NCBI GenBank assembly: GCA_016713025.1 | Contig: JADJPZ010000004.1 | Span: 3,410,001 to 3,474,000, forward strand | DNA from: Saprospiraceae bacterium | Lineage (GTDB): Bacteria; Bacteroidota; Bacteroidia; Chitinophagales; Saprospiraceae | Length of the DNA: 64,000 bases | Direction of reading: 5' to 3' | Shown here: piece by piece, positions 1 to 8,946 of the stretch | Layout: each line of letters opens with the position of its first letter | Numbering within the stretch: the first letter of the stretch is position 1 | The notes under the pieces: model-generated | What the model saw: the letters and a program-made list of their open reading frames with translations, nothing else | Database searches by the model: none | Told to the model about the DNA's origin: nothing | Made by a program: the position numbers and the translations under genes

Positions 1-782
1 GAATACACCACTGCTTCGTATATAACCTTGCTCCCATCATCAACTGTCTTTTTGAATACACTCTTATCTATATTTTTGAGATATACTTTGCATGAGTATT
101 TCTTAGGGCGACCTCTTCCTTCCATCTTCGGACCATTGTAAAGATACTTTAAGTTTGCATCGGGGCGTAATCTACAGATCACTTCTAACCCCAATTTGGT
201 CATTGATCCTACAAATTTTTGTTTGTTAAACCAACCATCTACTACTAGGATTTCACTATGTTTCTTTATTGTATTAATCCTTTCGACAAATATCTTACAA
301 TAGTGTTTGATCAGACCAGTTTCTGCATCTTCTTTCTTCACCGGTGGTGTCTGTACGGCATCAAGATGATAGGCTGTATTTTGCTTGACATCTATGATGG
401 CCAAGCATCCAAATTCCATACCTCGCTTGATCATGCCTGCTACACCAGAGTAAAAATAGCCTACATTAGGTGTATGTTTCCCACTCTTTGAAAGATATGA
501 AGGATCAAACCCCACTATCAATTCATCGCCACATTGTTGGGTGATAAATAAAGAATTGATTGATACAAAATCAAATGCCTTCTTGAACATGTTGCGAAAC
601 CTCACTTCAGGCGACGAACTATATCTTCCCATCTGAGTAAAATTGATTTTTCCTTTGATGGTAAGAAATAACATGGTTACTTCCATAAAAAATACTTTCT
701 GCCATTTGTTGATGCCAACCATTTTATCTAATATTGTACCTATAAGGCTTTTGCCGGAAGTAAATGCGTCTTGTGTAATCAT
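1..782 (-). CDS. DDE transposase (IS4-superfamily-like), 3' part outside window
   Basis: An open frame of 260 codons starts at the ATG at 782 and runs off the left edge without a stop. It encodes a cut-and-paste DNA transposase. Family-like features are a first acidic motif VGFDPSYLSKSGKHT near residue 90, a second acidic motif LVVDGWF near residue 180, and a downstream VICRLRPDA strand. The N-terminal 60 residues (MVGINKWQK..., then a predicted helical stretch) look like the usual N-terminal domain. The third catalytic acid (Glu) would lie outside the window. The element appears to have inserted into the 3' end of the AraC-type gene, whose frame stops abruptly at 875. Its terminal repeat cannot be defined because the other end is not visible. 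The exact IS family (IS4, IS701 or IS1634 type) is not settled. Confidence 0.75.
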   Translation of the reverse strand, partial: MITQDAFTSGKSLIGTILDKMVGINKWQKVFFMEVTMLFLTIKGKINFTQMGRYSSSPEVRFRNMFKKAFDFVSINSLFITQQCGDELIVGFDPSYLSKSGKHTPNVGYFYSGVAGMIKRGMEFGCLAIIDVKQNTAYHLDAVQTPPVKKEDAETGLIKHYCKIFVERINTIKKHSEILVVDGWFNKQKFVGSMTKLGLEVICRLRPDANLKYLYNGPKMEGRGRPKKYSCKVYLKNIDKSVFKKTVDDGSKVIYEAVVY

Positions 783-874
783 TTTTGTGAGAGATTGTGA
801 TTACAGGTTGGCTCAAGGGCCAATTTACGCATTTACTTTTTATATATATTTTTTATCCTAATGTATTTTAAAAG

Positions 875-1432
875 TTATCGGAGTATTGTAAAATGACTTT
901 GGTCAAAAAAGCCTAACTCATAAGCTGCATCAGTCGATAACTCTCCATTTTCCAAAAGTGTCTTCGCCTTAATTGTTTTTTCTTGCTGTTTTAACTGGCC
1001 AATTGTTAATCCATATTTTTTCTTAAACTTTCTTTGAAAATGAAATTTACTCAAATGGGCCTCTTGAGCAAGTTCATCTATGGATAAATCATAGTTCAAA
1101 TTTGGTAAAATATTCAAGCTTTCATTTAACTCGTCTTTTTGGCCTACTTGCTGTGGATTGATTAGTAAATTGATTCCCGAAATAATTTTCTTTAATTCTG
1201 TTTTAGTATAGTTTAGCTTTATTTTATTAAGTAAGTCGGCTATTATATTGATTACATTTACATCAATTACCTTGAGTGTACCAATTTTGTTTTTTTTTCT
1301 GTACACTCAAAATATTCTTGTGGCAAGAAAAATGCCTTGTAAACGGTATGTTGAGAGATTATGTTTCTATGAACCTTAAAAGGTTCTATTATTAATGCTT
1401 CAGCCTCTCCAACCTGTATATTCTCCCAGTAT
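875..1432 (-). pseudogene. AraC-family regulator, C-terminal fragment (disrupted gene)
   Basis: This is the downstream half of an AraC-type transcription regulator whose N-terminal half lies at 4001-4173 beyond the IS21 element. From 1432 to about 1300 the frame reads the end of the cupin-like sensor domain (EALIIEPFKVHRN, YKAFFLPQEYFE). The frame then changes within a run of nine A, and 875-1300 encodes the linker and a double helix-turn-helix (LSIDELAQEAHLSKFHFQRKFKK and AAYELGFFDQSHFT). AraC proteins normally continue some 20 residues past FFDQSHFT. Here a stop follows after ILR, next to the transposase gene at 1-782. Seen: three lesions (two insertions and one frameshift). Inferred: the gene is dead and the regulator is lost in this strain. 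Confidence 0.85.
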
Positions 1433-1484
1433 TGACCCCCTAATTGGCGCGAAGCTGACCCCCTAGTTGAAGTGGGATACAAAG

Positions 1485-2210
1485 CTAAATTTTTATTCTC
1501 AGACTTTTACCTTTCAGGTCAAAATTGAAGCATTTTGCAAGTATTCTGTCCAGTATGGCATCTGCAATAGTTGGTTCGTTTATAAAAGAGTGCCAATGTT
1601 CTATAGGGAGTTGCGAGACGATGATGGTAGATTTATAATCATACCTGTCTTCGAGCATTTGTAGTAAAGCAAGTTTTGCATTTTGGTCGAGCTGCTGTAG
1701 TCCGAAGTCATCCAAAATGATGAGATCAGCTTTTTTTAATTGGTTAAGCCATTTAATGTAAGTGCCCTGGAGTTTGGCTAGCGATAGTTGTTCGGTAAAT
1801 CGATTCATATTGAAGTATAGGGTGCGATAAGCATGTAAACAAGCTTGATTGCCGAGTGCACAAGCCAGGAAAGATTTGCCGCTGCCGGTAGCTCCCGTGA
1901 TGATGACATTCTGGGCTCTTTCGATAAAAGAACAGTCGGACATCAAAGCGATACTTTCCTTTTTAATATTCCTTTCTGAGTTGTATATTATGTCTTGTAA
2001 GCTGGCTTTGTACCTGAGTTTACTTAGTCTTAGCAGCATTTGCGACTTGGTAAAGTTTCTGTGTTGCCACTCTGCATCGATGACTGTACCGATGCATTCA
2101 TGCGTGTCTGGATGTGCATCTGCGGGAAGCTTCAATATGCTTTCGTAGGCTGACGCCATGCCTGTAAGATGAAGTTTCTGCATCTGCTGCAATGTTGCTT
2201 GTGTATTCAT
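1485..2210 (-). CDS. istB: IstB, AAA+ ATPase helper of IS21 transposition
   Basis: A DnaC/IstB-like ATPase that works with IstA in target selection and strand transfer. It has 241 residues, the usual IstB size (about 240-260). The N-terminal helical domain (LHLTGMASAYESIL) is followed by a Walker A motif ITGATGSGKSFLACALG near residue 105 and a Walker B motif LIILDDFG near residue 165. A DRYDYKSTIIVSQLP sensor-1 segment and a C-terminal DRILAKC motif follow. It lies 43 bp downstream of istA on the same strand, as in other IS21 elements, and is intact. The ATG at 2210 gives the canonical MNTQATLQQMQKLHLTGM start. Confidence 0.95.
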   Translation of the reverse strand: MNTQATLQQMQKLHLTGMASAYESILKLPADAHPDTHECIGTVIDAEWQHRNFTKSQMLLRLSKLRYKASLQDIIYNSERNIKKESIALMSDCSFIERAQNVIITGATGSGKSFLACALGNQACLHAYRTLYFNMNRFTEQLSLAKLQGTYIKWLNQLKKADLIILDDFGLQQLDQNAKLALLQMLEDRYDYKSTIIVSQLPIEHWHSFINEPTIADAILDRILAKCFNFDLKGKSLRIKI

Positions 2211-2253
2211 TTTTGATAAATATTTGGTGATAAAAAATATGATTTAATTTTCG

Positions 2254-3853
2254 TTAATTGATAAATTGCAGGGTTGATTGGGAATAATAGACTGGCCCGC
2301 GAAGGTTGTCGTGTGCCGGTAATTTCTGATCTTCTTTTTCTTGTTCATTGATTGGGATTTCTATTTTATCCATATTGTTTTGGAGGATGGTTTGTAAGAT
2401 CCCGTATGTCGCCCGATGACCTGCAGCCGCTCTTTTAGAAGCATTTTCGAGCCTTTCGTTGCCATATTTATCGCCTAACCTAAGGATACCCAAACATGCA
2501 TTGTACGTCTGCTCTACGATATGTTTTGAGTCAAGGATCGTTTGTACCGCCCACAAAGTGTGAGGCCCGATCTCTGATGCCTTTTTCTTAAAATAGGCGG
2601 CATCCCATCCTTTTTGTTCTTGATATCTGATGTGTTTTTCCGGCATGTGAGCTGCCAGGGTAGAATAGGCATATTCTCTGTAGTCTCTTTTGTGTATAGC
2701 GATACGTTCTGTACCACAATAGATCTCTACGCTGTGACTGGTATATATGATCTGAGTTGATTTGCCTATGTATTGGTATGGCACACTGTAATAATGGTTA
2801 TTCTCTCCCACGATGACATGATAGTTTCTTTGCACTTTTGCTATGGTACTTTTATTGACTTCAAACATTGAAGATGGTAAGGGACGTAAATTTTCTTTCT
2901 CATTTTGTTCAAACCGCTCACGTCTGCTGTATGCCTTGCCCTGCATTTTTTTATTATTGAGTTCATCTAACTGTTTGCGGAAAGCGGCATTAAGTTCGTC
3001 TAATGAATGAAATACCTGATCTCTGAGCGGCGCATAAATATGATTGTAAACGATGGTTACATGGCGCTCTACGTTGGCTTTATCCTTGGGTTTGCCTACT
3101 CTGGTGGCATCTAGTTCCATCGTATAGTATGCCCCCATCTGGCTACAAAACTCTGTAAACTTTGGCTCATATCTGTCTGCCTTGGCTACATAGCTTTTTA
3201 GATTGTCGCTCGTTAAAACCGAAGGCGTCCCTCCTATATACTTCAAGGCTTCGTTGATGGCTATGACAAAATCTGATTGTTTCTGACTAGGTACAGCATA
3301 CACATGTGTGAAGGATGAAAATGGAAGTGTGGTCACCAGTACTTCACAGTGATGTACTTCGCCAGTCCTTACGTCTACCCACTGTGCTTTACTACCGGCA
3401 AAGTCTACCATCATACGATATCCGGCTTTGTGCTCTATGCGGATAGTGGCTTCATTGATGGTACGATATTCCTTTAATTTACGGCAAAACCTGCTGTAAC
3501 TATATCCGGTTGGATAATCAACTATATATTGTTTGTATATTGTTTCTCTGGTGACACCATGACGGCCTAATTCGTTTATAATCCAGGGAAGTAACTCTTT
3601 AAATTTTTCATTCCTATAATACTCCGGGCTATCAGACGATGGCTGTTCATAAAAGAGCCGATGAAATGCTTCATCCGACATTTGGTCCATCTGCGAAATA
3701 TCTACGCCTGATAATTTGAAAATAGCAAGATACTTTTTTAACAGTATTTTTAGATACTCCATATATCCGGGAGGTTTTCCTTATGGTCTCTCCGCTCAAT
3801 ACATCTTTTAAAATAGATTTTACCTGATTCATTCTTGTGGGTTTAAATGCCAT
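2254..3853 (-). pseudogene. istA: IstA transposase of IS21 family, split by a one-base frame change
   Basis: DDE transposase of the IS21 element. The first frame (from the ATG at 3853) encodes the N-terminal helix-turn-helix (MNQVKSILKDVLSG, SRIYGVSKNTVKK). After a run of six A at about 3741-3746 the reading continues in another frame as YLAIFKLSG. The family motif is normally uninterrupted (VSxNTVxKYL), so one extra A fits. The catalytic core in the main frame shows MVDFAGSKAQWVDV (first Asp), VLTSDNLKSY (second Asp) and KDKANVERHV (Glu). The combined length of about 530 residues fits the family. Either the gene is inactivated, or slippage on the A6 run restores the frame; the sequence cannot decide. 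Confidence 0.85.
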
Positions 3854-3950
3854 ATCCAATTTTATTAGTTTATAAATTGGACACAACGTAATTTAAATTA
3901 TCCACTTCAAATTCGGCACTGACCTTTTTTACCTTTTATAAATCAGGGGG

Positions 3951-4000
3951 TCAGCTTGCCGCCATTTAGGGGGTCAGCTTGAGCGCCATTTGATGGGTCA
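3951..4000. repeat. Tandem terminal repeats at the right end of the IS21 element
   Basis: Three imperfect copies of a unit with the core GGGTCAGCTTG-CGCCATTT lie head to tail here. The left tip at 1433-1466 holds two inverted copies (TGACCCCCTAATTGGCGC, then AAGCTGACCCCCTA). Repeated end motifs are the hallmark of IS21-type transposase binding sites. Confidence 0.8.
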
Positions 4001-4173
4001 GCTTGGTAGGAATAAACAACAACCAGAATACTTTTGTCTTTTAATTCATAAATGATAGATCCTTTTTCAACAATTACAAAGGTATAGCTATCGTGAAAAT
4101 GCCATGGATATTCATGCTTTGAAATTTCTCCTTCAAAGGTTTCTATATCTAAATATTTCTTATAATTTACCAA
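4001..4173 (-). pseudogene. AraC-family regulator, N-terminal fragment
   Basis: The 5' end of the same AraC-type gene whose remainder is at 875-1432. The ATG at 4173 starts MVNYKKYLDIETFEGEISKH. The cupin signature EYPWHFHDSYTFVIVEKGSIIYELKDKSIL follows, which in AraC regulators forms the effector-binding beta-barrel. The frame then runs directly into IS21 sequence (Gln-Ala-Asp-Pro codons from the terminal repeats). Joined to the downstream fragment, the cupin strand order is restored (KDKSILVV... then ...EALIIEPFKVH), which supports a single ancestral gene cut by the IS. The 289 bp upstream (4174-4462) hold no supported gene. Confidence 0.82.
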
Positions 4174-4462
4174 AGATACTTGATTTTTAAGAGCTTAGCT
4201 ACTTCAATTTTTTATTATAAATTTATAACCTAAAGATTTCATATTCATTTAGAAAAATACGAAAATACAAAAGTGCGTTATTCTGATCCAAATTCAAAAG
4301 TTATTTTTTAAAGACATTAATTGATGAAACTTTTAACAGGATGAAGTATAACGGCACCAATATTTTTGAATTTAACAACACAACAAATTTAGGAACTAAT
4401 TTTGAACAAGATGACTGAGTGGTCTCGTCTTTGATGCCGAATATTTTCTGTCCACTATATTT

Positions 4463-5569
4463 TTACTTTGTCCAAGGTTCCTTGATATTAGCATTCACGA
4501 ATTTTTCACCGTCAAAAATGCACATACCTTGCCAGGTGCCGAACCAAAGTTGTCCTTTGTTATCTTCATAAATGCTTAGCACAAGATTTGCAGTTAATCC
4601 GTTTTCAGTAGTGTATAACGTGAAATTAGTGCCGTCATATTTATATACTCCAACATTTTCTGCCGTAAACCAGATGTTTCCTTTTCTATCTTCTAAAAAA
4701 GCACCGGTTTCTTCTCCTTTTATAATGCCATCCTTTGTTAAATTGGTGAAAGAAGTTCCATCAAATTTACTGGTTCCTCCAAACAATGTTCCAATCCAAA
4801 TATTTCCTTTATAGTCTTCAAAAAAACCGGCATTATCGTCAGTAAGTCCATTTTTTTTGGTTAAATGAGTAAACTTCCGGTTCTTGTATTTAAAAATTCC
4901 ATTTCCATCGGTAGAAAACCACATCGTCCCATTTCGATCTTCCATAATTTTAAACACCAATTTATCAGAAAGTCTGGGTTTAAAATCTTCAACTTTTGTT
5001 TCTGGCAACAAAAAAGGTGTAAACTTCTCTCCATCAAAATGACTAACTCCTCCGATCGATCCAACCCAAATGAGTCCGTTTTTGTCAATGGTTAAACCCC
5101 AAATTTCAGGATCATCACCTGGTAATCCTTCTTTTTTTGCAAATGATGTAAATTGCTTGCCATCGTATTTTATGAGTCCTTCAGAAGTTCCAAACCATAC
5201 ATTGCCAGCTTTATCTTCTACTATTGACAGAACCCTCATCCCTGGCCCGATTCTTTCGATGTTCATTTTTTCAAGTAATGTACCATCGTAGCGTATGATC
5301 CCGCTTCCATTTGTTCCAAACCAATAATTCCCTTTTGTATCTTGATACATAGACCTTACAAACTCTCTGACCATTCCATTCAGATTGGTATGAATTTGCG
5401 GAAATGTGGTATTATTATTGAATACCAATGGATTCTTTGTCACTATTTCTATAGGAACATTGGCTGATTTTTCTTTGACTTGTCCGGTGCATGAAGACAA
5501 ATGAAATGAGAGCACAATTAAAATTAGCTTTCTTATAATGAATACTTTCTTTATTTCGATGTTTGTCAT
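4463..5569 (-). CDS. Beta-propeller lipoprotein (two-component-regulator propeller repeats)
   Basis: A secreted lipoprotein built almost entirely of Reg_prop-type repeats, each carrying a [NG]x[IVL]WFGT..G[IVL].[KR][YF]DG pattern (for example NYWFGTNGSG, NVWFGTSEG, QLWFGTWQG). I count about seven repeats, enough for one propeller. The start at 5569 gives a short signal peptide ending in the lipobox LSSC-TGQ; the frame is open to 5614 but that would overlap the upstream gene. In the family these repeats form the periplasmic sensor of hybrid two-component kinases. Here there is no membrane segment, kinase or DNA-binding domain, so this is a stand-alone propeller. It is the last gene of a three-gene operon, and the paralogue lies immediately upstream. 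Confidence 0.85.
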   Translation of the reverse strand: MTNIEIKKVFIIRKLILIVLSFHLSSCTGQVKEKSANVPIEIVTKNPLVFNNNTTFPQIHTNLNGMVREFVRSMYQDTKGNYWFGTNGSGIIRYDGTLLEKMNIERIGPGMRVLSIVEDKAGNVWFGTSEGLIKYDGKQFTSFAKKEGLPGDDPEIWGLTIDKNGLIWVGSIGGVSHFDGEKFTPFLLPETKVEDFKPRLSDKLVFKIMEDRNGTMWFSTDGNGIFKYKNRKFTHLTKKNGLTDDNAGFFEDYKGNIWIGTLFGGTSKFDGTSFTNLTKDGIIKGEETGAFLEDRKGNIWFTAENVGVYKYDGTNFTLYTTENGLTANLVLSIYEDNKGQLWFGTWQGMCIFDGEKFVNANIKEPWTK

Positions 5570-5597
5570 ATGTTTAAGTTTATTACTCGTGTTTTCA

Positions 5598-6704
5598 TTA
5601 TTTCCAAGGTCCACGTGTCGTTATGTTTACAACATCGCCTTCCTTATTAATTCTGTATAATCCTCCTGCTCCGCCCAACCATAAATTCCCTTTTCGGTCC
5701 TCCATCATTCCCATGATTGAAATCGGAACATCAAAATTTTTAAACGATGCGCCCTGCCCGACTTCGTCATTCAGGCGGGCATCATATCTATATACACCAT
5801 TTTTGACGGTGCTTATCCATATGTTATCAGATTTGTCTCTGTAGATTCCGTACACATCACCATCATTAAATCCCTTGATTTCCGGAAATGAAATTATCTT
5901 CTTGCCTATCATTTTATTGACGCCACCCTTTCCAAATCGTTTTTCTGGGTCAGGATCATCTCTTTCAGCGACTCTCGTTCCAATCCAAACACTTCCCTCT
6001 TTATCAAATTCAATTGTGGTTACATTATTGGAGTGAAGTCCATCTTTTGTAAGAAAATGCGTAAACGAATTCCCATCATATTTACAAAGGCCATAACCAT
6101 CTCGTCTAAACCAGATATTGCCTTCAGAATCTTCACTCAGCGTCGACCAATATTTGGTGTCTTCGTTTATTTTGGTATCTACTTCAGGGTACGGAACAGA
6201 AAAAGGATGAAATGCCACTCCATCAAATTTGTAGATACCATTCCAAGTACCGACCCAAAAAATCTTCTTACGATCTATAAGTATTTTAGAAATCACATTA
6301 CTATTTGGGTCTTCTCCTACTTTAAAATTTGTGAAATCCTTCCCATCATATTTGGATAAGCCATTTCCCGTACCAAACCAATAAATGCCATTGGCATCTT
6401 CCTTCACACTGGTGACTCTATCAGAAGGTAAGCCATCCTTTGTAGTAAAATATTTTAATTTTTCACCATCATACATAGCCATTCCTTTATCAAGCGTTCC
6501 AAACCATAAATTTCCTTTGGAATCTTCGAAAACACTTGTTACATATGCTGCAATCTGAGTATTTTCATTTTCAGGTAGTGGCTGAGTTGTCAATATTTCT
6601 TCTTTTGGCTGTGCTTGTGTTTTGCTTACAGAATTGCAAGAAATTCCAATGGAAAATAATAAAATAAAAAGTCCTAGTTTTGATGTTGATATCAGGTTTT
6701 TCAT
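5598..6704 (-). CDS. Beta-propeller lipoprotein, paralogue of the next gene downstream
   Basis: A 368-residue lipoprotein with signal peptide and lipobox (FSIGISC-NSV), followed by Reg_prop-type repeats: NLWFGTLDKG, IYWFGTGNGLSKYDG, FWVGTWNGIYKFDG, NIWFRRDGYGLCKYDG, VWIGTR, NIWISTVKNGVYRYD and NLWLGGAGGLYRI. It resembles the protein encoded by 4463-5569 throughout, so the pair probably arose by tandem duplication. Its ATG overlaps the TGA of the upstream gene (6701-6704), implying translational coupling. No enzymatic or signalling domain is visible. Placement on the outer or inner membrane facing the periplasm is inferred from the lipobox. Ligand and partner are unknown. Confidence 0.85.
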   Translation of the reverse strand: MKNLISTSKLGLFILLFSIGISCNSVSKTQAQPKEEILTTQPLPENENTQIAAYVTSVFEDSKGNLWFGTLDKGMAMYDGEKLKYFTTKDGLPSDRVTSVKEDANGIYWFGTGNGLSKYDGKDFTNFKVGEDPNSNVISKILIDRKKIFWVGTWNGIYKFDGVAFHPFSVPYPEVDTKINEDTKYWSTLSEDSEGNIWFRRDGYGLCKYDGNSFTHFLTKDGLHSNNVTTIEFDKEGSVWIGTRVAERDDPDPEKRFGKGGVNKMIGKKIISFPEIKGFNDGDVYGIYRDKSDNIWISTVKNGVYRYDARLNDEVGQGASFKNFDVPISIMGMMEDRKGNLWLGGAGGLYRINKEGDVVNITTRGPWK

Positions 6705-7312
6705 TTGATGTCTTTAAGGTTATTATTGCAAATACTATCGCGAAGTGTTACCTGGTTAAGCATTTCCCAAGCTATGTGCTTAAAATCTTGTGGAGAGAAT
6801 TTTAATAAAGGTATGAATGTTTTGGTTTTTTTACAGTAAACACTTTCTATGGTAACATGTAGTGTTATCATTTTTTTAGTTGTAAATGCATCGTAAATTT
6901 CTATTGTTCCTGTAAAAGTTGTCAGATCTTTTTTTTGTTCTTTTTCTATAATTGATGCTTTTGTCTTTGGAATAGTCATCAATGTATCTTCATTCACCAC
7001 TTTCATCAATCCATCAAAATAGAGCTTAAGATTGTCTTCAAAAAAATTTGGTGTTGGCTTAGTCTTTAAATTGATGTCCCAGGCAAAAACATAAGTCCAA
7101 AAGCCGGCACTATTTATATCCGCCCAACCTTTTGCAAACCTTATGTCTTCGTGACCTTTATAATTAATCTCCGGAGCAAACCAAAAGGGTATTTGAATAA
7201 TTTCTTTCCCCCAGGTACTATCGGCCAGAAGTAAGTTTATTTCTTCTTTTTGTTGTCCGAATGAATAAAAGGAGCAACTCAGTAAGAGTGATATGATGAT
7301 TATTATATGCAT
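6701..7312 (-). CDS. Secreted protein of unknown function, first gene of the propeller operon
   Basis: A 203-residue protein with a clear N-terminal signal peptide (MHIIIIISLLLSCSFYSFGQ) and no other membrane segment. I do not recognise a domain. The mature part is rich in aromatic residues early on (IPFWFAPEINYKG, SAGFWTYVFAWDIN) and has a paired Cys near the C terminus. The Cys before SFYSFGQ could be read as a lipobox, but cleavage after FGQ is the more usual Bacteroidota pattern. It overlaps the first propeller lipoprotein gene by four bases (ATGA), so the three genes are very likely co-transcribed and may act at the same envelope site. Confidence 0.75.
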   Translation of the reverse strand: MHIIIIISLLLSCSFYSFGQQKEEINLLLADSTWGKEIIQIPFWFAPEINYKGHEDIRFAKGWADINSAGFWTYVFAWDINLKTKPTPNFFEDNLKLYFDGLMKVVNEDTLMTIPKTKASIIEKEQKKDLTTFTGTIEIYDAFTTKKMITLHVTIESVYCKKTKTFIPLLKFSPQDFKHIAWEMLNQVTLRDSICNNNLKDIK

Positions 7313-7435
7313 TTTTTTTAATGATTATTTTTTCACGCTTTGATTGAACCGCAAATTAAGGTTTAAAAAAAATTAAACTGCAAATAAGAGGGTAAATAAA
7401 AAGTAAAAATAGTGGTGTATCCCATTTTTGCACTA

Positions 7436-7590
7436 AGAGTATGTTTGAATTTTTATTGCCTTAAAATCAATGTATTATGAACCTGACTTCAAAATAATCG
7501 CCTTATTTAGCTCGCTAAATGCGTTGATTATTTTATTGCCAGAACCATAATCTCTTGATTTACAACTAAGAAAAATTTTAAACATACTCT
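7436..7590. repeat. Small inverted-repeat element, AGAGTATGTTTAAA family, 155 bp
   Basis: Bounded by AGAGTATGTTTgAAt and its inverse ttTTAAACATACTCT. The interior has no coding capacity. The same interior recurs at 53346-53927 (with a 420-bp insertion) and, inverted and truncated, at 25691-25843. The element accounts for most of the gene-free stretch 7313-7693; I see nothing else in the remainder. Confidence 0.8.
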
Positions 7591-7693
7591 AAAATTGTTT
7601 AAACTGCCCGCTACCCTCATTCCCAAGCATAGATAGTCTTACTTTTTCAAAAGTGAGGTTCATATTATCATTTTGCCTGATAGGCGAATTTAT

Positions 7694-8875
7694 TTAACTA
7701 AAATATTTTGTAACTTTTTTATCTTCCAGTTTCATTTTATCAAATACCAATTGATTTACCCTATAATAATACCAATGCTTCTTGCGATTATATTTGTTTT
7801 CTTTCTCCACTTTTTCACCCCAAATACATTTCTCAATTTCAAAAGTATTTTCCATCACAAAGTCATCAAGGGGTTTTATGAGTTTTAAGATTGATTTTCT
7901 TAATGGATTTGTAGTCAAAGATAGGCTTTCGTCAAGCAATCGTCTTGCATCCATATCATTTTGCCATTCGTAGATATATTCTTCTTTATAAACATAGCTT
8001 CTGGCGAAATTCTCCCATGTTTCTATTAATGAACATATCTTATCGGCCAGTGCCCGGTCATTAAAAGTACTCAAAACCTTTTCCACTTCTGGAAAGATCA
8101 ATGGCAAACTAATCTCAGCAACATTATAAGAAACATTACTCATTAATAAACAATCATCGCATTTGAAAAGCACATATTTATGAATTTCTTCATTGAGCTT
8201 CCATGGTTTTTTGCAGCAAGGACAAGGTCTGTTTAGGTCTTTATATCTGCTTTGTTCTAAAAAGTTATTCAAAAAATAATAACATTTTATGCCCGTTGCT
8301 GCTTGTATTTGTGCAGCTGTATCTCTTCCTAAAATGGACAATTCAGAATCAAACTCCGTTTGTTGTGCCATAGCCCACTTCTCACCAACGCTACAATTAA
8401 CATCTAATATTACACAAGCCATATAATTGCTCATCCAGCTTGTGATAGGCTCATACCCAAAATCTTTTACCTTTTTTAATTTATAAAACGGTATGGATTT
8501 ATAACACTTACCACATTGAATGGGTGAATACGCATCAGCATACCTCAACAATAAATGCTCATGTTTTTTGCAAGTGCAAATACTATTTTCCTGATCTTCG
8601 CCAGTGCCTACCCATTTGATTTGTAGTGAATGGCCACACAATTTTTCTAAAGATTTAATACGGCTTTTTACATATTTGTTTTGATACTTCACATCAAAAG
8701 CATCTTCTGCAATAGTAACAATCACTGCATTCATCACTCCATTGTGCACATATGGATTCATATCTCTACCTAATAATTGACCACTATGTCGCAGTAAGCC
8801 TAAGAAATCATAGAACGAATGCCAAAGTTCATTCAGGTCGGTTGATTTATTGTATTTTATAGACAGATGATGCAT
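7694..8875 (-). CDS. DUF2310-family zinc-ribbon protein
   Basis: A 393-residue protein with the ordered motifs of the DUF2310 family (predicted Zn-ribbon, possibly nucleic-acid binding). Near residue 30 is SGQLLGRDMN. The CTC...PIQCGKC zinc-ligand pair sits near 105-130 and is followed by YKSIPFYKL. TSWMSNYMAC comes next, then SILGRDTAAQIQAATGIKCYYFL. A second ribbon CPCCKKPW...FKCDDC lies near 245-270. The C-terminal 110 residues are helical and less conserved. The biochemical role of the family is not established. A SUKH-family gene lies 71 bp upstream on the same strand, so the two probably form one transcription unit. The protein is longer than the roughly 260-residue core I associate with the family, owing to the C-terminal extension. 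Confidence 0.78.
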   Translation of the reverse strand: MHHLSIKYNKSTDLNELWHSFYDFLGLLRHSGQLLGRDMNPYVHNGVMNAVIVTIAEDAFDVKYQNKYVKSRIKSLEKLCGHSLQIKWVGTGEDQENSICTCKKHEHLLLRYADAYSPIQCGKCYKSIPFYKLKKVKDFGYEPITSWMSNYMACVILDVNCSVGEKWAMAQQTEFDSELSILGRDTAAQIQAATGIKCYYFLNNFLEQSRYKDLNRPCPCCKKPWKLNEEIHKYVLFKCDDCLLMSNVSYNVAEISLPLIFPEVEKVLSTFNDRALADKICSLIETWENFARSYVYKEEYIYEWQNDMDARRLLDESLSLTTNPLRKSILKLIKPLDDFVMENTFEIEKCIWGEKVEKENKYNRKKHWYYYRVNQLVFDKMKLEDKKVTKYFS

Positions 8876-8946
8876 GGCTTTTTTATTGAGAAATTAAACA
8901 ACAAATCGTTTTTGTAATATGAAGATACATTTCTAAACACAATTAT

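Larger units (their letters stand above)
1433..4000 (-). mobile_element. IS21-family insertion sequence, complete
   Basis: The element is 2568 bp and carries istA and istB in the order typical of the family. Both tips begin TGACCC reading inward (TG...CA ends). Each end carries repeated copies of a TGACCCCCTAAnTGGCGC-like unit about 22-24 bp apart, two at the left tip and three at the right, as expected for the multiple transposase binding sites of IS21 elements. It splits an AraC-type gene. I see no convincing 4-8 bp target duplication (flanks ...CCCAGTAT and GCTTGGTAGG), so the exact right tip could be off by a few bases. IstA has a one-base frame break, so autonomy is uncertain. Confidence 0.88.

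Noticed and set aside
1433..4000. Clean target-site duplication for the IS21 element
   Set aside because: The flanks do not share an exact 4-8 bp repeat; only weak similarity (TACC against TACT) is visible.
4200..4460. Plus-strand propeller-repeat fragment (MKYNGTNIFEF)
   Set aside because: A short match to the repeat motif of the neighbouring lipoproteins, but only 22 codons and no further repeats. Chance or an untraceable remnant.
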